Positions 4,729-9,915 of a stretch of 9,915 nt of DNA are shown piece by piece. The stretch's first letter is position 1; each line of letters opens with the position of its first letter. The notes under the pieces were generated by a model. The model was not told the DNA's origin. It worked only from the letters and a program-made list of their open reading frames with translations, and did not search any database. Made by a program: the position numbers and the translations under genes. Source of the DNA: an uncultured Christensenella sp. (lineage in GTDB: Bacteria > Bacillota > Clostridia > Christensenellales > Borkfalkiaceae); assembly GCA_910579585.1 (NCBI GenBank), contig CAJTVA010000049.1, positions 1-9,915 of the forward strand, in the 5' to 3' direction.

Positions 4729-6165
4729 ATGCAAAGGGAAGATATATTAAAAAGGATATCCGAAATCGAAAAAGAGCTTTCAAGGCGCAAAAAAAACGAC
4801 AGGCTTGCAAGCTACAATTCGGGCAGGAAAAAGCATAAAAAACAGCTTTTATTTCACAGGTGCAAAAGGCGCAACCGCTGGGTTTTCGGCGGCAACCGTT
4901 CGGGGAAAACCGAATGCGGAGCCGTTGAATGCCTTTGGATGCTTCGGGGCGTTCACCCGTACCGCAAAAACAGGAAAGACGTTTTCGGTTGGGCGGTTTC
5001 ACTTTCTCAGCAGGTTCAGCGCGACGTTGCGCAGGCAAAAATACTAAGCTACCTTCCCAAAAGCTGGATAGCCGATATCACTATGCTGTCGGGGCGCAAA
5101 GACAGCCCTGCGGGCGGGGTCATCGACCAGATAAAGATTAAAAACATTTACGGCGGAATTTCCACCCTCGGCTTTAAAAGCTGCGACCAGGGGCGGGAGA
5201 AGTTTCAGGGTAGCTCGCTCGACTTCGTGTGGTTCGACGAGGAGCCCCCGCGCGACGTCTACGAAGAGTGCTTAATGCGCGTTATGGACAGGCGCGGGGA
5301 TATTTTCGGCACGATGACGCCCCTTAAAGGCAGAACGTTTATCTATAACGAAATTTACCTGAACCAAAAGGGCAACAGGGAAATCTGGCACGAATTTATG
5401 ACCTGGGAGGACAACCCCTTTCTCTCAAAAAAGGAGGCGCGGCTTTTGGAAAGCGCGTTGGACGCGACCTCCCTCGACGCAAGAAAGTACGGTAAGTTTT
5501 CTGAGGGCGCGGGGCTTGTTTACCCCGAATTCGACGAAAGCGTGCACGTTATAAGACCTTTTAAAATTCCGCCCGAATGGCAGGAGGTTATCTCGATTGA
5601 CCCCGGGCTTCACAACCCGCTTTCGGCGCACTGGTACTGCGTGGACTGGGACGGAAATATCTACGTCGTTGCCGAGCACTTCGCAAGCGGAAAGGATATA
5701 GACTTCCACGCCGCCGCAATAAAGGCGATAAGCGCGAAGCTCGGCTGGAAGACCGACTCAAAGGGTAGAATATCGGCGCTTATCGACAGCGCGGCGAATC
5801 AGAGAACGCTGGCTTCGTCAAAGAGCGTTGCGGAACTTTTCTGCGACCGCGGGATAATGGTGAACGCAAACGTGAACAAGGACGTTTTTGCGGGGATTTC
5901 GCGGGTTAAAACTTTTTTAAAGCGCGACAACGGCGAGCCCGACATCTATATTTTCGATAACTGCGTAAATATGATTTCAGAGTTCAAAACGTACTTCTGG
6001 GCTTCGGGCGACGTGCCCGTTAAAAGGGATGACCACTGTATGGACGAGCTGAGATATTTTATTATGTCGCGCCCCAAACCGCCCGAAAAGCGCGGGGAGG
6101 TTTCGCCCGTTTTAAGGGACAAGCTGAGAAGAATAAAAGATTTGAACCGCGGCAGAAAGAAATAA
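4729..6165 (+). CDS. terL: Phage terminase large subunit (ATPase-nuclease)
   Basis: A 478-aa DNA-packaging motor protein that docks on the portal, translocates DNA with its ATPase and cuts it with its nuclease. ATPase domain: Walker A GGNRSGKT (54-61), Walker B LDFVWFDEE with D170/E171, coupling motif GTMTPLKG (194-201). Nuclease domain of RNase H fold: IDPG with D291, ALIDSA with D353, and DDHCMDELRYF with D439 (or D435), so all acidic positions look intact. Length is normal. ATG 4729 is the only usable start, since an in-frame TAA is at 4717. Its ribosome site is poor: the nearest purine run, AAGGGGG (4702-4708), is 20 nt away. No clear promoter is seen in the 63 bp before it, although TTGAAA (4652-4657) with CATTAT (4674-4679) is a weak candidate. 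It is the first gene of the head operon; no small terminase precedes it. Confidence 0.95.
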   Translation: MQREDILKRISEIEKELSRRKKNDRLASYNSGRKKHKKQLLFHRCKRRNRWVFGGNRSGKTECGAVECLWMLRGVHPYRKNRKDVFGWAVSLSQQVQRDVAQAKILSYLPKSWIADITMLSGRKDSPAGGVIDQIKIKNIYGGISTLGFKSCDQGREKFQGSSLDFVWFDEEPPRDVYEECLMRVMDRRGDIFGTMTPLKGRTFIYNEIYLNQKGNREIWHEFMTWEDNPFLSKKEARLLESALDATSLDARKYGKFSEGAGLVYPEFDESVHVIRPFKIPPEWQEVISIDPGLHNPLSAHWYCVDWDGNIYVVAEHFASGKDIDFHAAAIKAISAKLGWKTDSKGRISALIDSAANQRTLASSKSVAELFCDRGIMVNANVNKDVFAGISRVKTFLKRDNGEPDIYIFDNCVNMISEFKTYFWASGDVPVKRDDHCMDELRYFIMSRPKPPEKRGEVSPVLRDKLRRIKDLNRGRKK

Positions 6166-6181
6166 GGAGGGGAGGAAAATT
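6164..6181 (+). promoter_or_regulatory. Strong ribosome binding site leading to an ATT codon
   Basis: AAGGAGG (6164-6170) overlaps the terL stop codon (TAA 6163-6165) and is followed after 8 nt by ATT at 6179-6181, which opens the reading frame of the next gene. There is no ATG or GTG in that frame until well inside the gene. A second GGAGG (6171-6175) is too close to ATT. This site decides the start call for the next gene. Confidence 0.5.
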
Positions 6182-6451
6182 CGGGAGGAAAAGAACGTTA
6201 AAGCGGCGCTTTTGAAGTGCGCCACGGGGCTTTCGGCGAGCGAGGTGGTTGAGGAGTTCGCTATGGTGGACGGGGAGCTGACCCTTGTAAAAAAGAAAGT
6301 GACAAAGAGGGAAGTGCCGCCCGACATTAAGGCTGTGAAAATGCTTTTGGAAGAGCGGGGGGAGGCTTCCGACGAGGAGTTAGAGGCGGAAAGAATGCAG
6401 CTTTTAAGCTTGCTGGACGAGCAAAATTTTGAAGGAGAGAGAAATGGATAA
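6179..6451 (+). CDS. Small phage protein between terminase and portal; probable ATT start
   Basis: With an ATT start at 6179 the product is 90 aa; with the only conventional alternative, TTG at 6212, it is 79 aa. The ATT has a perfect AAGGAGG 8 nt upstream, while the TTG has no ribosome site in range, and the extra residues (REEKNVKAALLK) continue the helical, charged style of the protein. The middle has VVEEFAMVDGELTLVKKKVT followed by KREVPPDIKAVKMLLEE. I recall similar small proteins next to Firmicutes phage terminases, annotated as hypothetical. It is not a recognisable HTH-type small terminase, though it could stand in for one. The C-terminal third is acidic (EASDEELEAERM). Its last 8 nt overlap the portal start, so the two are translationally coupled. 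Existence is well supported by the coupling and the frame; the start is less sure. Confidence 0.72.
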   Translation: MREEKNVKAALLKCATGLSASEVVEEFAMVDGELTLVKKKVTKREVPPDIKAVKMLLEERGEASDEELEAERMQLLSLLDEQNFEGERNG

Positions 6452-8285
6452 CACGAATTTAACGCCCGAAGAGTTACTTGCGGGCGAGGTGGAAAACGAC
6501 TTTTTAAGGCGGCAGCAGGAGCGGAAAAGTCTGGAAAGGTGCTGGCAACTGAATATGAACTTCGTTGCGGGCAACCAATACTGCGACCTTGACGTAAAGG
6601 GGGAAATTTCGGACGTCGGAAAGGACTACTATTGGCAACAGCGGCTGGTTTTCAACCATATCGCGTCCATAGTCGATACACGGCTTTCGAAGCTGTCGAG
6701 AATCCGCCCCGCGCTTACGGTAAGACCCGCAAGCGACGAAGAAAGCGACAGGCACTCCGCCGCGCTCGCTTCCGCAATTTTGGCGGCGGTGCAGGATAGC
6801 GGCGATTTGGACGGGGTTATGTCCCGCGCGACGATTTGGTCGGAAGTTTGCGGAACGGCTTTTTATAAGGTTGTTTGGAACTCGGACGGCGGAAGCGCGG
6901 TCGGGGTCACGGACGGCGGAAAGGCGCTTAAAGAGGGCGCCGCGGAGGTCGTTGCGGTGTCGCCGTTTGAAATTTACCCTTATTCGCTTGCGGTGGAGGA
7001 TGTGGAAGAACAGCCCTCGATAATACACGCAAAAGCTTTGCCCGTAGAGGAAATTTACGGTATGTACGGAGTTAAGCTGGCGGGTAGAGATATTAAAGAT
7101 TTCGTGTCCGCGCCGACGGTGCAAAAAAGCGATTGCCCCCTGAATATGGCGCAAATAACGGGCATTAAGCACGGCTATGAGATGGTTTTGGAGCGGTATG
7201 TGCGCCCCACTGCCGACTACCCCGACGGCAGACTTACGGTTGTTGCGGGCGGAAAGCTTTTATACGACGGCGAGTTGCCATATAAAAACGGCGACGACGG
7301 GGCGAGGGGATACCCTTTCATCAAACAGATTTCTTTGCCCGTTGCGGGGTCGTTCTTCGGCGCAAGCGTGGTTGAACGGCTTATTCCCTTACAGCGAGCT
7401 TACAACGCGGTTAAAAGCCGCAAGCACGAGTTTTTAAACAGAATTTCTATGGGCGTAGTCGCCGTGGAGGACGGCGCGGTCGACGCGGACGAGCTGGCGG
7501 AGGACGGACTTATGCCCGGCAAGGTCATAACCTACAGGCAGGGTAGCCGCCCGCCCGAAATGCTGACCTTGGGTAACGTTCCGTCGGAGTTCGGCGAGGA
7601 AGAAGCGAATATTTTGAACGAGTTTGTCAAAGTGGCTGGGTCGGGAAATCTTTCCGAAAACGCAACAAACTTTTCGGGTATAACCTCGGCTACGGGGTTG
7701 CAACTTATAATCGAGCAGGACGACCAGCGGCTGTACCTTACTTACAACAGTATGAAGCGTGCCCTCAAAGCGATTGGGCGCCACATATTGCGGCTTTACC
7801 GCCAATTTGCGTCCGACGTAAGGCTGCTTCGGTACGCGGGCAAAAACAACGTTTTGAACCTATTGTATTTTAAGGGTAGCGACGTTTCTTCGGACGACGT
7901 CGCAATCGAAGCCGACAGCGACTTGAATATGACGCCCGCGCAGAAACGCACGGTCGTTTACGAAGCGCTGGACAGGGGGCTTTTCAACGACGAAAACGGA
8001 AACCTTTCTTCGGTTTCCAAGAACAAAATTCTCGGGCTTTTGGGGTATTCGTCCTACGTCGGCGAGCGTGATTTGGACGGGCTGAACCGTGCCCGCGCGG
8101 GCGAAGAAAACCTCGCTATGTCAAAGACCGACGTGGAAGTCAAAAGCTACGACGACCACGAAATTCATATCTCTGAGCACGCCGCGTATCTTTTGTCGGA
8201 AAAGGTGTCCGAAGCCGTTGAACGGCGCATATGCGGGCACATAGCGATGCACAAGGCGAAAAAGAAGGAGGAAAATAATGATTAA
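6444..8285 (+). CDS. P22-like phage portal protein
   Basis: A 613-aa portal subunit, expected to form the twelve-subunit ring at one capsid vertex through which DNA enters and leaves. Recognisable parts: N-terminal WQLNMNFVAGNQYCDLDV (about 34-51), the segment RLVFNHIASIVDTRLSKLSRIRPALTVRP (67-95) typical of portals, a beta-rich wing region to about 300, RLIPLQRAYNAVKSRKHEF (about 307-325) entering the stem/clip helices, and a C-terminal DDHEIHISEHAAYLL motif (about 570-585) seen in P22-type portals. Length fits that group better than the shorter HK97 portals. ATG 6444 is preferred over an upstream in-frame TTG at 6429, because AAGGAG (6432-6437) lies 6 nt before it. It overlaps the preceding and following genes by exactly 8 nt each, which suggests coupled translation of the head operon. 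Confidence 0.9.
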   Translation: MDNTNLTPEELLAGEVENDFLRRQQERKSLERCWQLNMNFVAGNQYCDLDVKGEISDVGKDYYWQQRLVFNHIASIVDTRLSKLSRIRPALTVRPASDEESDRHSAALASAILAAVQDSGDLDGVMSRATIWSEVCGTAFYKVVWNSDGGSAVGVTDGGKALKEGAAEVVAVSPFEIYPYSLAVEDVEEQPSIIHAKALPVEEIYGMYGVKLAGRDIKDFVSAPTVQKSDCPLNMAQITGIKHGYEMVLERYVRPTADYPDGRLTVVAGGKLLYDGELPYKNGDDGARGYPFIKQISLPVAGSFFGASVVERLIPLQRAYNAVKSRKHEFLNRISMGVVAVEDGAVDADELAEDGLMPGKVITYRQGSRPPEMLTLGNVPSEFGEEEANILNEFVKVAGSGNLSENATNFSGITSATGLQLIIEQDDQRLYLTYNSMKRALKAIGRHILRLYRQFASDVRLLRYAGKNNVLNLLYFKGSDVSSDDVAIEADSDLNMTPAQKRTVVYEALDRGLFNDENGNLSSVSKNKILGLLGYSSYVGERDLDGLNRARAGEENLAMSKTDVEVKSYDDHEIHISEHAAYLLSEKVSEAVERRICGHIAMHKAKKKEENND

Positions 8286-8736
8286 AAACGACGAGAAATC
8301 ACTTTCGGAAACCGTTGAGGACAACGCCGAAAAAATAACTTCCGTAAAGTCAGCGGACGCCGCGGAGGCGGAAAAGGAAATTGCCGCAGAGCTCGGGAAG
8401 TTTGAAAGCATAGGCGCCCTTATGGCGGCTTACAAAAGCTTAGAAGCCGAATTCACCCGACGCAGTCAACGGCTGAAAGAGCTTGAAGAAGAGAACAAGG
8501 CGCGCGAAAAATCCGGTTGCGGCGCGCCCTCTCGCGAAAGTGACGAAATAGCGGCTAAGTCCGAAAATATCGACGACAGCGTCAAAAACGCGATTATAGA
8601 GGAATATTTGAAGACGGTCGCAAGCGGCAAAAGCGTGCCGCTTATGGTCGGCGGGGTAAGCTCCGCCGCACCCGGCTTCGCGCCCAGAACCTTGAAAGAG
8701 GCGGGCGCAGTCGCCGAAAGATTTTTAAAAAATTAA
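8278..8736 (+). CDS. Phage capsid scaffold protein
   Basis: A 152-aa, highly charged, probably mostly helical protein between portal and coat genes, the standard position for a scaffold. It would sit inside the procapsid, guide coat assembly and leave before packaging. The acidic N-terminal third leads to FESIGALMAAYKSLEAEF then TRRSQRLKELEEENK (42-75), a heptad-like coiled-coil region common in scaffold proteins of Firmicutes phages. The Gly/Ser-rich region 112-135 is flexible. A C-terminal helix (TLKEAGAVAERFLK, 138-151) is likely the coat-binding end. There is no protease-like motif, and no separate head maturation protease gene lies in the window. ATG 8278 has a perfect AAGGAGG (8265-8271) 6 nt upstream and overlaps the portal stop by 8 nt. 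Confidence 0.82.
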   Translation: MIKNDEKSLSETVEDNAEKITSVKSADAAEAEKEIAAELGKFESIGALMAAYKSLEAEFTRRSQRLKELEEENKAREKSGCGAPSRESDEIAAKSENIDDSVKNAIIEEYLKTVASGKSVPLMVGGVSSAAPGFAPRTLKEAGAVAERFLKN

Positions 8737-8741
8737 TATTT

Positions 8742-8757
8742 AAGGAGAATTTATTTG
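8742..8757 (+). promoter_or_regulatory. Ribosome binding site fixing a TTG start for the capsid gene
   Basis: AAGGAG (8742-8747) lies 7 nt before TTG 8755. No ATG is available in frame until residue 59 of the product, deep in the conserved capsid sequence, so TTG is the start. The short intergenic stretch 8737-8754 holds nothing else. Confidence 0.8.
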
Positions 8758-9897
8758 ATTACTATCAAAAACGCGGATAAAGCGTTAAAGGACTATTATC
8801 TCGACGCCGTTACGGCGCAACTCAACGACGGAATTTCACCTTTCTTTACAGCGGTGGAAAAGAACGCTTCAAACGTCTTCGGCAAGGACGTAAAGCTTGC
8901 CGTCGTTCGCGGCGCAAGCGGCAACGTTATGGCGGGTGCGGAGGACGCTGACCTGCCCGACCCCTATAAAAACAGATATCTCGACATAACCGTGCCCCTC
9001 AAAAACCTTTACGGCACTATCGAGATAAGCGACAAGGCTTTAAGGGTTTCGCGCGACAGCTCGGGCGCGTTCGTTAACCTCGTCAACGCGGAAATGGAAG
9101 GCCTGGTTTTAAGCGCCAAACAGAATTTTCAAAGAATGCTTTTCGGCGACGGCTCGGGCGCGCTTTGCAAAATTCTTTCCAAGGTCGGCGACGCCGTTTA
9201 CGAAGTCGACAAGTGCAAGGAATACTTCGTGGGAATGTACGTTGACGTCGGCGCGACGGGGTCGGGCTTGACGGGGCTTTACATCGTCGCGGTGGACGTG
9301 AAGAATTCCACTGTTACGTTCTCGTCGAAAGTGACGGCAACTGTGACGGGCGCTAAAATTTACCCCCACGGCTCTATGGATAACGAGCTGACGGGGCTCG
9401 GCGCTATTTTCGACGCAGACACGCTTTACGGCTATTCGAAAGCCGAAGAGCCCTACTTCAAACCCTACGCTGTGGACGGCGAGGGCGAGCTCACCGAAGA
9501 GAAGCTGACCGATATCATCGATTACGCGGAAGAGAATTTCAACAGCAAAATCAATATGATTATATGCTCATACAAAACGAGGAAAAAGATTGCCGCGCTT
9601 ATCGCGAACGAAAGGCGGGTCGTCAACTCTACGGACGCGCACACGGGCTTCGGCGTTGTTACGGTAAACAACGTGCCCGTCTACGCAGACAAGTACTGCC
9701 CCGACGACAGGGTGCTTTTTCTGAACACCGAAGATTTTTGCCTTTCGCAGCTTTGCGATTGGGAGTGGCTCGAAGACGAGGGCGGCAAAATTTTGAAGCA
9801 GGTGCCCGGTAAAGCTGCGTACAGCGCCACGCTTGTTAAATACGCAGAACTTATCTGCAAAAAGCCCTGCGGTCAGGCAATGCTTTTCAATATCTGA
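8755..9897 (+). CDS. Phage major capsid protein, HK97 fold
   Basis: A 380-aa coat protein. The N-terminal helical arm (1-45) is followed by RGASGNVMAGAEDADLP (52-68) and the strand region NRYLDITVPLKNLYGTIEISDKAL (73-96), typical of the E-loop and start of the P-domain. The long spine helix follows (104-130). Residues about 157-210 form an inserted beta-rich module (MYVDVGA...TVTFSSKVTATVTGAKIYPHGSMDNELTGL). The A-domain follows, with INMIICSYKTRKKIAALI (266-283), and the C-terminus is VTVNNVPVYADKYCPDDRVLFLNTEDFCL (302-330). There is no long cleavable prodomain, matching the separate scaffold gene. It starts with TTG, fixed by AAGGAG 7 nt upstream. It is the last complete gene; after its TGA only 18 nt remain with no terminator, so the operon probably continues. 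Confidence 0.9.
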   Translation: MITIKNADKALKDYYLDAVTAQLNDGISPFFTAVEKNASNVFGKDVKLAVVRGASGNVMAGAEDADLPDPYKNRYLDITVPLKNLYGTIEISDKALRVSRDSSGAFVNLVNAEMEGLVLSAKQNFQRMLFGDGSGALCKILSKVGDAVYEVDKCKEYFVGMYVDVGATGSGLTGLYIVAVDVKNSTVTFSSKVTATVTGAKIYPHGSMDNELTGLGAIFDADTLYGYSKAEEPYFKPYAVDGEGELTEEKLTDIIDYAEENFNSKINMIICSYKTRKKIAALIANERRVVNSTDAHTGFGVVTVNNVPVYADKYCPDDRVLFLNTEDFCLSQLCDWEWLEDEGGKILKQVPGKAAYSATLVKYAELICKKPCGQAMLFNI

Positions 9898-9915
9898 AAA
9901 GTCTTTTAAAGCTAA

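Noticed and set aside
4666..4734. Longer N-terminus (TTG 4734) for the SH3-like secreted protein
   Set aside because: It would place 23 extra residues in front of a clean signal peptide and overlap the terL start; ATG 4665 is preceded by a -10 box.
6504..7172. Minus-strand frame of 222 codons
   Set aside because: Antisense shadow of the portal gene; its Arg/His-rich, low-complexity composition is typical of the reverse strand of GC-biased coding DNA.
1..9915. CRISPR array, tRNA, rRNA, insertion sequence or transposase
   Set aside because: I found no regularly spaced repeats, no tRNA-like cloverleaf with CCA region, and no transposase-like protein or terminal inverted repeats.

Overview
The window looks like a chromosome segment from a low-to-mid-GC Gram-positive (Firmicutes/Clostridia-like) bacterium. 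Evidence for this is the strong AGGAGG-type ribosome binding sites, sigma-A promoters, secreted proteins with a single C-terminal membrane anchor and a short basic tail, and a clostridial-style membrane-anchored Xre regulator. The exact lineage cannot be fixed from the sequence; an uncultured gut-type clostridial order is only a guess.

Layout. (1) 1-763, minus: an open reading frame cut by the left edge of the window, encoding a SMI1/KNR4 (SUKH)-like protein, with a near-perfect promoter. (2) 764-1062: divergent intergenic region with palindromes that could be operators. (3) 1063-1668, plus: Xre-type regulator with two membrane helices and a C-terminal zinc ribbon. (4) 1745-1772: bidirectional terminator between convergent units. 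(5) 1777-3423, minus: a two-gene unit, a secreted membrane-anchored 440-aa protein followed by a TfoX N-domain-like protein. (6) 3599-3997, plus: unrecognised 132-aa protein. (7) 3994-4665, minus: a second secreted protein with an SH3-like domain and a C-terminal anchor, whose stop codon overlaps that of (6). (8) 4729-9897, plus: a phage head module of large terminase, a small protein, P22-like portal, scaffold and HK97-fold capsid protein, tightly spaced and translationally coupled. It continues past the right edge.

How the genes fit together. The phage genes form one late operon for making and filling a capsid: the scaffold and coat build the procapsid on the portal, and the terminase packages DNA. 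No small terminase, integrase, repressor or lysis gene is visible on the left side. TerL begins only 63 bp from a host-like gene, so either a prophage end lies in that gap or this is a resident head-gene cluster. The left 1.75 kb is clearly more A+T-rich than the rest and carries accessory-type genes (immunity-like protein, Xre regulator), which suggests separate acquisition.

The most notable points are: the truncated SUKH-like ORF; two secreted-protein genes whose consensus -10 boxes sit 6 and 9 nt from the start codon (likely leaderless mRNAs); a phage gene whose best start is AUU; and the abrupt host/phage junction. I do not see a clear new multi-gene system.
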